From Salinispora cortesiana (GTDB lineage: Bacteria; Actinomycetota; Actinomycetes; Mycobacteriales; Micromonosporaceae), in assembly GCF_000484695.1 (NCBI RefSeq), contig NZ_AXVR01000002.1:1-64000 (forward strand): a DNA stretch of 64,000 nucleotides. The letters run 5' to 3'. Shown one piece after another: positions 42,671-51,385 of this stretch. Position 1 is the first letter of the stretch; each line of letters starts with the position of its first letter. The translations under genes were made by a program, and so were the position numbers. Under the pieces are notes generated by a model. It had not been told where the DNA came from. It did no database searches and saw only the letters and a list, made by a program, of their open reading frames with translations.

Positions 42671-45600
42671 GTGAGTCCCCGGTCCGGCGGCGAGGCCGAC
42701 AAGTTCGGCAATCGCTATGAGGGCGCGTGGACGGTCCGGCACCTCCTCTATGTGCTCGCGGGCAGGGCAGAGTCCGTAACTGTCGAGGATTTTCATGACC
42801 TCGCCTTGGGCGTTGAATTCACCTACCGGCGCGGTGAAGTCGTCCAGGTTCACCAATTGAAGCGCCAGAACTACAACGCCAACAGCTGGACGGTGAAATC
42901 TCTTCACGACAAAGGCGTATGGGCGAACGTCCGGCACCATGTCGACGCGGGCCGACAGTTCCACTTCATATCCATCGTGCCGGCCGTGACGCTCAAGAGC
43001 TTGGCAAGTCGGGCAAGACGTGCCGAAGGTGCCACCGAGTTGGTGAGTGATTGGCTAACGAACAAAGACCTACGCGAGGCGTTTGATGGTCTCTGCTCGC
43101 CCGATATCTTCGGGGATGCTGAGCTCGCTTGGCGGCTACTCAGAGGGTTCTGGATCGATTGGCCGAGCGAAGACGACATCATCGAGGTCAACGCAACGTT
43201 GGCCGAGTTGCAGCTAGAGGGTGCGGCGGGGACGCTAGCCGCAGCCGGCCTTGGCGACTTGGTTCTCAACAACCTCGGTGTTCGCCTCGATGTCGCCAAG
43301 ATTGACGCGGAGCTGAACCGGTATGGGCTCCAGCGTTCTGATGCCCGGCGTGGCAAGGTGATGGTCGAGCAGGCCGAGTCAATAACTGTCGGATGGGCCG
43401 TCAGCATAGAGCGTGAACTCCTTCAGCCCACGATATCTCGGACGGAAGCGACCCAACTTCTCGACTCGTTCAATGGCCCGGACCGTTTGTTCCTTTTGAC
43501 AGGTTCTGCGGGCGGAGGCAAGACAGCTGCGTTGCATCAGGTGTTTCAGTCGTTGCGAGGCACTGGAATGCCCGTCCTCGGGTTCCGACTGGATCGAATC
43601 GATCCCTTCTCTACCACGACAGACCTTGGGCGTAGAGTCGGCTTGGACGTCTCGCCCGTGACCGCGCTCGCAGCGGTTGCGGGGGAGCGTGGGTGTGTAC
43701 TGATTGTTGACCAACTGGACGCCGTTAGCTTGGTCTCCGGACGAGTGCCGACCAACTATGACGCCGTCGCCAATCTGGTACGTGAGGCATCTGCCTTCCC
43801 GGAAATGCGTGTCGTCCTCGCCTGTCGCAAGTTTGATGTCGATAATGACTACCGCATCCGGGAGCTCGTGAGCGAGAAACGATCGGCCCGTGTCCACGTC
43901 GGGGAGCTGTCTGACGTGCAGGTCGTGGAGGCGGTTCGGGCAATGGGCCTCGACGCGTCGACTCTCAATGTTCAACAAAAGAAGCTCCTCAGCTCACCGT
44001 TGAATTTGGTACTACTCCGGCACATAGCCGATGAGGCGAACGCCCTCTCGTTCCAAACGACCAATCATCTGCTTGACGCTTTCTGGCAGCGCAAGCTTAT
44101 CGACTGCACACAGAGGCGAGCCTCGGTTCGGTTCAACCACATTGTCTCGACGCTCGCCGAGGCGATAAGCGGGAGGCAGAAACTTTCAGTACCAGTTACC
44201 GTGCTCGACGACGGTGACCTCTCGGTTGATGCGGATGTTCTGGTTTCAGAGCACGTTCTGGTTCGCGACGGCCAGCAAATCTCATTTTTTCACGAGTCGT
44301 TTTTCGACTATGCCTTCGCCCGCGTGTGGACGAGGCGTAACCAAACACTCGTTGAGTTCCTTGAGGGCAGCGAGCAAGAACTATTCCGGCGAGCACAGGT
44401 TCGACAGATCGTGAACTACCTGCGTGAGTTGGAATCCAACCGCTTCCTGACAGAGGTCGAAGCACTGCTGACGAGCTCCGCCGTACGTTATCACATAAAG
44501 GACGTGGCCCTCACTCTCGTTGGGGCACTCGATAGCCCGACGGCGGGCGAATGGGCGATGGTGTCCAATGTTTTGGAGGCACACCCGACCTTTGAAAATC
44601 AGCTATGGCGTTCACTCGGCCACGTCAGTTGGTTCGAACGCCTCGACACCGAAGGCATGATCGAGGAGTGGTTAGGCGCGGCGGATCAGGTAGATCATTC
44701 GCATGCTCTGGATCTTATGGCGGCGGCAGCCAAGCGTCACCCCGATCGGCTGGCGCATATTTTGCGATCTCACCTTACGAAGGCCGAATATCCGGGTTGG
44801 CTTCAATGGGTCGTGCGCTTCGCTGATCTCCGCCAAAACCGGAATCTTTTCGACCTCGTTCTGGAGGCTGTCAGAGAAGGGAAGTACGACGGCGCAGAGC
44901 ACGAACTTTGGCTTGCTGCGAACGACCTAGGCGAGCATCAACCGGCATGGGCTGTAGAGCTACTCGCCGCCTTCCTGGTTGATCGACCCGGGGCATTGAA
45001 TTTGAACGATGAATGCAAGTTTGTTGCGTTGCTCGACCGGGATCACGGCGCAGTCAAGCTGGTGCAACTGGCCGCTGATGGTGCCCCGCAGTCATTTTGT
45101 GAGCTCATCATTCCCCACATGCTGCGGGTGATGGCCCTGACGGCGTACAAGGACCGAGATGAGCGTCCCCTGCGGGACAGGCATTTCAGCTATCGGTTAC
45201 CGAACAACAACCCAGATGAGCTGGATGAGGCGCTCCTGGCAGGGGCGGCAGCGGCGATTCGCCTAGAGGTGGAGCGCGATCTTGCTGCGGCGCGGCCCAC
45301 TCTGGACCTTCTTGCGGCTGACTCACATGAAGCGGCGCAATGGCTGCTATACGAAGGATTGAGAACGGCAGGGCAACCGCTTGCGCAGTGGGCAGCAGAC
45401 CTCCTGCTTCAAGGCAGCCACCGTTTCATGAGTGGCTACATCTCGAACGGAGTTTGGTCCGCACGGCAGGTCATCCAGGCTACGAGTCCGTTCGTTGCCG
45501 AAGAGTCCTTCCGGCATCTCGAAAGCGCTATCCTGGCACTCCGCTTTTCGTGGGAGAAGCGCCGTCCAGGTTGGTACATGTTCTGCTTGTTATCGGCAAT

Positions 45601-47122
45601 GCATGAAACGCGTCTCTCGGAAGTGGGACGACGTCGCCTCGGCGAACTGCGGCGGAGAATAGGTGCCGACCAGCCGCCTGAGCCGGAAGGCGTAACGGGC
45701 GGTTCAGTCGGCCCACCAATCCCTCGCGATGCTGCCGAAAAAATGAATGACGAGCAGTGGCTGCGCGCGATGGTCAAGCACAACGCCGGAAAGACCGACT
45801 GGCGAACCTTTACCGGCGGTGCTCAGGAACAGGCAGGCGTTCTCCAAGAACAGACTGCTGCCGATCCAGAGAGGTTTGCACGCCTGGCACTGCGATTCAC
45901 CACCGAGACCCACCCGGCCTACGGGACTGCCGTCCTAATTGGCTTAGCTCAGGGGGAGGGCAGGGCAGACCCTGCCGCAGTCTTCGAGACGGTCCGCCAC
46001 ATTGCTGCGCTCGGCCAGCCAGCCAACGACCGCTGGGTGGGCTGGGCGCTGCGGAAGTACCTCAAGCTAGTACCGCAGGATGTGATGGAGATCGTGCTCG
46101 ACCGAGCAGCCAACGCCAGTGATCCCATAGACGGCAGCCTGAAGGTGTGGCATACCAACCGTGACCATACTGGCGGTCAGGACCTTTACAGCTCAGGGGC
46201 CAACTCTGCACGTGGCAGCAACGCGGAGGTTCTGGGTGATCTCCTTGTGCACGACGCCGATGGCTCCCGGACGGCACTGGTCCTGCCCATGCTCGATCGC
46301 CTGGCGTCGGACCGGGCGACCACGGTGCGCGCCTGTGTGGCTCACCTCATCCATGCCAGCATCAGGCATGCTCGACGAGACGCGCTGCGCGCCTTCCACC
46401 TTCTTGTCGATGCAGATGACATGCTACTGGCCACCGAAGCGGTCGGACGGCTAACCGCACACCTCGGTTACGAGAATCCCGATGTCGCAGGCCCGGTGAT
46501 CGAGCGGATGATTAGATCGCCTGTTTACGAGACCCGACAGGTCGGCGGCCAGTTGGCTGCTCTGGCAGCCATGCAGTGGGGCAGGTCGGACCTGCTCGAC
46601 TATGTACTCGGCATGGACGACGTTCCCGCCCGCGCAGGAGCGGCCACCACATGTGCTCTCGGCCTCCTGGAGACCGGCAACATCGAGGTGGCGAGGCGGG
46701 CCCTGGAACAATTCATGGAGGACTCGCGGGAGGACGTCCGCAAGGCAGCTGCCAAAGTCGCCGGCGCGCTGCGGGGACAAAAACTCCGTTCCTTTAAGGC
46801 AACGCTCATCAGCCTTATCGCATCTGCCGCTTTCGTCGACGCTCTGCCGCAGTTGCTGATCACATTGGAGCGCGCACCGGATCAGGTCGATGACTTGGTA
46901 CTGCTGTGCTGCGAGCGGTTCGTTGATGTCTCCGGCGCAGACGCCGGAGATGTCAGGACCGGTGCCGCGGCTGATGCGCGGCAAGTGGGGAAGCTGCTGG
47001 TGCGGGCGTACGCCCAGACGACATCAAAAGAAAGCCGTTCAAGGGTGCTCGACCTGCTGGATCGGCTGCTTGCTGCCGGAGCATATGGCGTCACCGACGT
47101 CGTTAGGGAATCAGAGCGGTAA
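42671..47122 (+). CDS. STAND NTPase with N-terminal nuclease-like domain (Avs-like)
   Basis: This 1,483-aa protein starts at GTG 42671, with GGAGGA 6 nt upstream; the frame is open from 42338 but without conserved sequence. Residues about 5-120 resemble the Cap4/DUF4297 PD-(D/E)xK domain (GGEADKFGNRYEGAWTVRHL; VEFTYRRGEVVQVHQLKRQ with E...QxK). Residues about 255-450 are the ATPase: Walker A LLTGSAGGGKTAAL (about 276) and Walker B CVLIVDQLDAVS (about 340). The remaining 1,000 residues are helical repeats forming a sensor. This is the plan of Avs/NACHT-like anti-phage proteins. It abuts attR, and visibly lower GC than its neighbours suggests acquisition. Confidence 0.8.
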   Translation: MSPRSGGEADKFGNRYEGAWTVRHLLYVLAGRAESVTVEDFHDLALGVEFTYRRGEVVQVHQLKRQNYNANSWTVKSLHDKGVWANVRHHVDAGRQFHFISIVPAVTLKSLASRARRAEGATELVSDWLTNKDLREAFDGLCSPDIFGDAELAWRLLRGFWIDWPSEDDIIEVNATLAELQLEGAAGTLAAAGLGDLVLNNLGVRLDVAKIDAELNRYGLQRSDARRGKVMVEQAESITVGWAVSIERELLQPTISRTEATQLLDSFNGPDRLFLLTGSAGGGKTAALHQVFQSLRGTGMPVLGFRLDRIDPFSTTTDLGRRVGLDVSPVTALAAVAGERGCVLIVDQLDAVSLVSGRVPTNYDAVANLVREASAFPEMRVVLACRKFDVDNDYRIRELVSEKRSARVHVGELSDVQVVEAVRAMGLDASTLNVQQKKLLSSPLNLVLLRHIADEANALSFQTTNHLLDAFWQRKLIDCTQRRASVRFNHIVSTLAEAISGRQKLSVPVTVLDDGDLSVDADVLVSEHVLVRDGQQISFFHESFFDYAFARVWTRRNQTLVEFLEGSEQELFRRAQVRQIVNYLRELESNRFLTEVEALLTSSAVRYHIKDVALTLVGALDSPTAGEWAMVSNVLEAHPTFENQLWRSLGHVSWFERLDTEGMIEEWLGAADQVDHSHALDLMAAAAKRHPDRLAHILRSHLTKAEYPGWLQWVVRFADLRQNRNLFDLVLEAVREGKYDGAEHELWLAANDLGEHQPAWAVELLAAFLVDRPGALNLNDECKFVALLDRDHGAVKLVQLAADGAPQSFCELIIPHMLRVMALTAYKDRDERPLRDRHFSYRLPNNNPDELDEALLAGAAAAIRLEVERDLAAARPTLDLLAADSHEAAQWLLYEGLRTAGQPLAQWAADLLLQGSHRFMSGYISNGVWSARQVIQATSPFVAEESFRHLESAILALRFSWEKRRPGWYMFCLLSAMHETRLSEVGRRRLGELRRRIGADQPPEPEGVTGGSVGPPIPRDAAEKMNDEQWLRAMVKHNAGKTDWRTFTGGAQEQAGVLQEQTAADPERFARLALRFTTETHPAYGTAVLIGLAQGEGRADPAAVFETVRHIAALGQPANDRWVGWALRKYLKLVPQDVMEIVLDRAANASDPIDGSLKVWHTNRDHTGGQDLYSSGANSARGSNAEVLGDLLVHDADGSRTALVLPMLDRLASDRATTVRACVAHLIHASIRHARRDALRAFHLLVDADDMLLATEAVGRLTAHLGYENPDVAGPVIERMIRSPVYETRQVGGQLAALAAMQWGRSDLLDYVLGMDDVPARAGAATTCALGLLETGNIEVARRALEQFMEDSREDVRKAAAKVAGALRGQKLRSFKATLISLIASAAFVDALPQLLITLERAPDQVDDLVLLCCERFVDVSGADAGDVRTGAAADARQVGKLLVRAYAQTTSKESRSRVLDLLDRLLAAGAYGVTDVVRESER

Positions 47123-47619
47123 GCGCGAGATTGTCTCGTCATTTGACCGGATGGTTTGCGCTAAAGGAGCAGAAAAACACACCTCGGATCGAACATCGCG
47201 CGATCCGGCTGCCTTTTGGTCGAGGTGTCTCCCACCGCAATTATCTCGACACGACCGCACGTCGATCTCCACCGAACTCCATCACTCACCGTGACGCTCG
47301 CTCGGCGGCAGATCAGTAGGCCCGTTTGGTTGCGGCAGCCCTTGGTGGCACTGCCGTGCCTGTCAGGGGCGAGCAGGCCACCCGGACGGTTGCGGTCCGT
47401 CAGCCTGACGTTCCGATGGTAGTTCGCCTTGTAATCAGGTAGTCACGCTGGCATTCTGGCGTGGCATTCCGGCAAACCGGACCGTCGGATCGCCTCGTTC
47501 GGCAGGGGAGGCCGAGGTCCGGCAGGCCAGGGATGAGGGTGGCAGCGATCTCGCAGGGCCGCCTGATAGGACTACCAGCGAGTTCGACGGGCGGCGATGG
47601 GTTGGCACGGAAGTCGGGT
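47123..47619. other. Intergenic region after the STAND gene
   Basis: About 500 nt without a supported gene. The frame of the next gene is open from 47461, but residues before GTG 47620 are not family-like. It presumably holds the promoter of the regulator. No clear repeat or hairpin was found. Confidence 0.45.
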
Positions 47620-49029
47620 GTGTCAGATGGCCCCAACACCCTGCTCAGCGACGCCCGCCGCCGACTTCTGTCCCCGAGTGGTTCAGGCCGTCGGATGTCC
47701 CGGCAGGAGGTCGCCGAGGCGGTCAACAACTACCTGTGGGACACCTACAGCACGAGAACCAGCATGGACGCCAACCACGTCGGCAAACTTGAGCGGGGAG
47801 AACACCGCTGGCCCAAGCCCACGACCCGGGAGGCGTTCCGTGCGGTGCTGAAGGCATCGCGGGACGCCGACCTAGGTTTTTACATCACCCGTGGCCAACG
47901 CCATACTGACCCCGTTGCGCAACGGATACTTCCGGGTGAGGCGCTCGCCGCCGCCGATGATGACCCGGGTGAGTCGCTGATCGGCGGGGAGATCACGGAC
48001 ACTGGCGATATGAACCGCCGCGAGTTGCTACGCCTGCTGAGTCTGACAGGTGCGCTGTTGGCCGCGCCCGTCCCGGGCAGCCAGCTCGACTGGGCGCGCA
48101 TCGAGTCCTCGAGTGACGGGAACAGGCGACTAGACCCAGCGACCCTCGACGAGTACGAGGGGCTCAACGCCCAGCTGTGGGCGGCCTTCGGCGCGGCCGA
48201 GTCCAAGGCGGCAATATCACCGCTGGTCAACCGTCAGCTGACGATGCTCACCGCCAACCTACGCCGATCCCACACGACACCCGTGCACCGTCGGCTCTGC
48301 GGGGTCACCGCTGACCTGCTTCAGCTCGCCGGCGAGGTCGCTTTCGACGCGAACGCGTACAGCGAGGCCGCGCACTGCTACACCCTGGCAGCGACCGCCG
48401 CGCGAGAAGCCGCTGCCTACGACCTCTGGACGTGCGCGATGATCCGTCACGCCTTCATCAGCGTCTACGAGCGCGACTTCCGGCACGCCGCACCGATGCT
48501 GGCCGTTGCCGCCGACCTGGCCCAGAACGGCGACAGCGCGCTGTCGACCCGACACTGGGCACGAACTGTGCAGGCGCAGGCTCTCGCGGGCCTCGGTGAC
48601 CTGGGCGGATGCCGGCGGGCGCTCGACCAAGCTGAAGAGGTCAACCACTTGCCCGGCCAGGTTCACAACGGCGGTTGGTTGCGCTTCGACGGCTCCCGGC
48701 TCGCCGAGGAACGCGGAGCCTGCTACGTCGAGTTGAGGCGGCCAGACCTGGCCGAGCCGGTGCTGTCCGGCGCTCTGTCGCAGACCCTCTCCACGCGACG
48801 ACGCGGAACCGTTCTGACGGACCTCGCCTTGGTCGGAGTCCAACGTAGCGACGTACACCAGATCGTGCTCTACGGCAGCGCCGCCCTCGACACTGCCCGC
48901 CAAAGCGGCTCGGGCGTGGTCGGCTCCAAACTTAACCAACTACACCACCGCTTGCAGCCGTTCCTTGCCGACACTCACGTACGGCATCTCAACCGCCAGA
49001 TCAGCGCCCTGACAAGGGCAGGGAACTGA
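47620..49029 (+). CDS. XRE-like regulator with TPR-type tail
   Basis: This 469-aa protein starts at GTG 47620, with CGGAAG 7 nt upstream. Residues about 10-75 are an HTH (SRQEVAEAVNNYLWDTYSTR, then ANHVGKLERGEHRWPKPTTR) of the type with a longer recognition loop. Residues about 125-145 are hydrophobic (NRRELLRLLSLTGALLAAPV), typical of this family, and the rest is TPR-like (AAHCYTLAATAAREAAAYDL). A small gene follows 1 nt later. Targets are unknown. Confidence 0.82.
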   Translation: MSDGPNTLLSDARRRLLSPSGSGRRMSRQEVAEAVNNYLWDTYSTRTSMDANHVGKLERGEHRWPKPTTREAFRAVLKASRDADLGFYITRGQRHTDPVAQRILPGEALAAADDDPGESLIGGEITDTGDMNRRELLRLLSLTGALLAAPVPGSQLDWARIESSSDGNRRLDPATLDEYEGLNAQLWAAFGAAESKAAISPLVNRQLTMLTANLRRSHTTPVHRRLCGVTADLLQLAGEVAFDANAYSEAAHCYTLAATAAREAAAYDLWTCAMIRHAFISVYERDFRHAAPMLAVAADLAQNGDSALSTRHWARTVQAQALAGLGDLGGCRRALDQAEEVNHLPGQVHNGGWLRFDGSRLAEERGACYVELRRPDLAEPVLSGALSQTLSTRRRGTVLTDLALVGVQRSDVHQIVLYGSAALDTARQSGSGVVGSKLNQLHHRLQPFLADTHVRHLNRQISALTRAGN

Positions 49030-49030
49030 C

Positions 49031-49426
49031 ATGACCAGAGGGAGGACCAGCGTGCAGGTCGAAGAACCGGGGCGCGTGTTCCGCGAGGCATGGATCGCGG
49101 GCGTCCGCAAGCACTACCCCGGCGCACCGAAACCGGGCTACGTCACGCCCTGGGAAGATACGCCCGAATGGGAACGGGAGAGTGCCGCTGCTGTGTATGA
49201 GCAGGTCCGCCAGTTCATCGAGGTAGCCGACGGCGCAACCACGAAGCTGACCCGTGAGCAGAAAGGACGCTTCGTCGCCCTGTGCTGGATTGCGCAGATA
49301 TTCAAACACTTCGCAAGCCCAAAGGCTTCCTACGCAGCCGACTGGTCAGACATGCCGGAGTGGCACCAGGAGACGAACTCAGACATCTTCGAACACATTG
49401 AGCAGGCGCTCGTCTCGACGCGCTGA
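49031..49426 (+). CDS. Protein of unknown function (131 aa) coupled to regulator
   Basis: ATG 49031 lies 1 nt after the regulator stop. Two similar blocks occur, REAWIAGVRKHYPGAPKPGY VTPWEDTPEWERES and PKASYAADWSDMPEWHQETN, each with an aromatic W-x2-(T/M)PEW unit, so the protein may be an internal duplication reminiscent of RyR-type repeats. It is helical, soluble and probably cotranscribed with the regulator. No function is assigned. Confidence 0.65.
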   Translation: MTRGRTSVQVEEPGRVFREAWIAGVRKHYPGAPKPGYVTPWEDTPEWERESAAAVYEQVRQFIEVADGATTKLTREQKGRFVALCWIAQIFKHFASPKASYAADWSDMPEWHQETNSDIFEHIEQALVSTR

Positions 49427-49537
49427 GCGGACGACACTACGCCGACCAGCATGAGCTGCGCCTGCAAGGGTGAAACGCACGTCGGCCGAGGTCAGCACGG
49501 CGCGCCCGGCTTCCGGGCGCGCCGACGAGGCAGCAGC

Positions 49538-49747
49538 TCAGTAGGCGTCAAACTCACCGTCGCGGATGGCGTCAGTGAACGCCGTCCACTCACCTCGGGT
49601 GAACCCCAGCACTGGTCCCGTCCGGTCCTTCGAGTCCCGCATGCCCACGGTGCCGTCGAGCGCGACGGCGACCTCGATGCAGTTGTCGCCACCGCCGGAG
49701 CGGCTGGACTTCCGCCAGTTGGTGAACTTCTCGGGGTGCATGGTCAT
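49538..49747 (-). CDS. DUF397-domain protein
   Basis: In this 69-aa protein, FTNWRKSSRSGGGDNCIEVA VALDGTVGMRDSKDRTGPVL GFTRGEWTAFTDAIRDGEFD is the complete DUF397 domain. The start overlaps the stop of the upstream XRE/DUF5753 gene by 4 nt. Such pairs (Scr1/Scr2-like) occur in many copies in actinomycetes, and the small partner is proposed to be inhibited by the HTH protein in a toxin-antitoxin-like or signalling relationship. Confidence 0.92.
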   Translation of the reverse strand: MTMHPEKFTNWRKSSRSGGGDNCIEVAVALDGTVGMRDSKDRTGPVLGFTRGEWTAFTDAIRDGEFDAY

Positions 49748-50625
49748 CTCCTGGTGTAGTCGGGCAGTTCCTCCGCCACGCTGGCGAGGAAGTCGAGGCT
49801 GTCGGCAGGGCTGAGGGCCGCGGAACGCAGTCGCTCGTACAGGGAGGCGTAGTTGGCAACCTCGTCGGGGTCGGTGAGGACGAGGTCGCTGGTGATGGTG
49901 TCGACCGCGACGACCACCGGATCGCTCGGGTCGGGGTATCGGTAGCTGAAGTACGACGACCGGGGTACCGCGTTGCCAGCGATTCGCGTGGCCAGCCGCA
50001 GTACCCGGATCGTGGTCTTCTGCTTCTCGTGACCGACGTTGATCAGGTGGTCAAGCTGCGCGCGGACGATCTCCGGCGGTGCGGCATGCCGACGGATCGC
50101 GAGCTCATCGATGATCACTTCGTAGGTGGGTCCGCCCGGTCTGTCCAGGACCCGTTGCCGGGCAGCTCGGGCTTCCAGTGCTCGCTCCACCGTGAATCTT
50201 CGGGGGTAGGCAGCACGATCTGCCACCGCGCGGACCTCGGTGTACGCCGGGATCTGCAACAAGCCCGGCAGCAGGGTGATGTGGTACTCGGCGATGTGCT
50301 CCGCACCGGCTTCCAGGTCCGCGTAGAGGGCCTGCCGTGGTCCCATCTCGACGCGGAACTTCTCCCACCATCCGTTCTCCTGGGACTCGCGAGCGATGGC
50401 CATGATCTCTTCCCACCGCTTCTCGCCAACCCGAAAGTGGTCGAGGACTCGCATGATCTCGTCTTGATCTGGTCGGACTCTCGCGTTCTCCAAACGGCTC
50501 AGTTTCTGCTTGGCGATCTTTGCCTCTTTGCAGAGCCGCTCAGCGGAGTAACCGTGTTCCTCCCGTAGTCGCACGAGTTCGGTAGCGAGCCGGCGACGAC
50601 GAACATATGGACTGATCACCGACAC
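49744..50625 (-). CDS. XRE regulator with DUF5753 domain
   Basis: This 293-aa protein starts at ATG 50625. Residues about 10-65 are an XRE HTH (LVRLREEHGYSAERLCKEAK IAKQKLSRLENARV), and about 100-285 are DUF5753 (EHIAEYHITLLPGLLQIPAY, VIIDELAIRR, YFSYRYPDPSDPVVVAVDT). It pairs with the DUF397 gene. It is divergent from the lanthipeptide locus and may influence it, although such pairs are often unlinked to clusters. Confidence 0.92.
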   Translation of the reverse strand: MSVISPYVRRRRLATELVRLREEHGYSAERLCKEAKIAKQKLSRLENARVRPDQDEIMRVLDHFRVGEKRWEEIMAIARESQENGWWEKFRVEMGPRQALYADLEAGAEHIAEYHITLLPGLLQIPAYTEVRAVADRAAYPRRFTVERALEARAARQRVLDRPGGPTYEVIIDELAIRRHAAPPEIVRAQLDHLINVGHEKQKTTIRVLRLATRIAGNAVPRSSYFSYRYPDPSDPVVVAVDTITSDLVLTDPDEVANYASLYERLRSAALSPADSLDFLASVAEELPDYTRR

Positions 50626-51137
50626 CTCCGGCGTGAGACGCGAATAGCCCGAGGGTCCATCCTGCCTGGACTCCGGCAGACGAGAGCGTAACGCCTGTTT
50701 TGCCGAACCCCGCCAGCGCCGATCATGCTTTCCCTATAGAAATCCCTGGTCAAGCACGCAGCGACCGGTAAGTCTCTCCCCAACTTTCCCCATTGGCCGG
50801 TGTTCCCGGGGATACGCAAGAACCGCGATCGTGGAAGCACAACAAGCGATGTGTATACGGCTTGAAGTGGGGGCAGGTGGCGACAGTTTCGCGGCGGACC
50901 CCCACGTCCGAAATGCGGGAGGAGCGGCATGGACGCCACGAGCGCTGATCGCCATCCGGCATACCTGGGGCCCCTGCCCGCTGTCACTGCCAAGGAGGGC
51001 GTGGCGGCGGGCAGGCCGAACGTCGCGAGTTCTCTTGGGACGCCGTTCCAGGAAGGCGGATCGATCCGCCTGCCAACGTGCCGGTAGCTGCGGGGGCTAC
51101 CTGCCCACCCATCATCCCAGTCCCATTGGAGGTTGCC
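50626..51137. other. Intergenic region before the lanthipeptide genes
   Basis: About 510 nt with no supported gene; open frames here lack ribosome binding sites and family-like residues. It should contain the divergent promoters of the XRE/DUF397 pair and of the precursor gene. Confidence 0.45.
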
Positions 51138-51272
51138 ATGAACAGCCTGCTCGCCGTCAGCAACGACCCGTTCGAGCTCGACGTGCAGATCGTCACGGAG
51201 GGGCCGGTCGCCGCCGCGCTGCTGGCCGACACGGACGACGGCTGCGACACCGTGAAGGGCAGCGACTGCTGA
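51138..51272 (+). CDS. FxLD-type lanthipeptide precursor (44 aa)
   Basis: TTGGAGG lies 7 nt before ATG 51138. The leader has PFELDVQIV at residues 11-19, the FxLD recognition motif for LanB. The putative core is the acidic tail DTDDGCDTVKGSDC with Cys36 and Cys44 and Thr32, Thr38 and Ser42 as candidates for dehydration and ring closure. No GG or other protease site is obvious. It is followed by LanB and LanC, which confirms its role. Product structure and activity are unknown. Confidence 0.85.
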   Translation: MNSLLAVSNDPFELDVQIVTEGPVAAALLADTDDGCDTVKGSDC

Positions 51273-51385
51273 CCGAACACCCCCGCTGGTTCCGGCAGGC
51301 GATCCCCCGATGCCTGCCGGAACCGGCACCCCTACAGCCCAGCCATTCCCCGGAGGAGCGCTTCGTGACGGAAGGAGGACAACCC

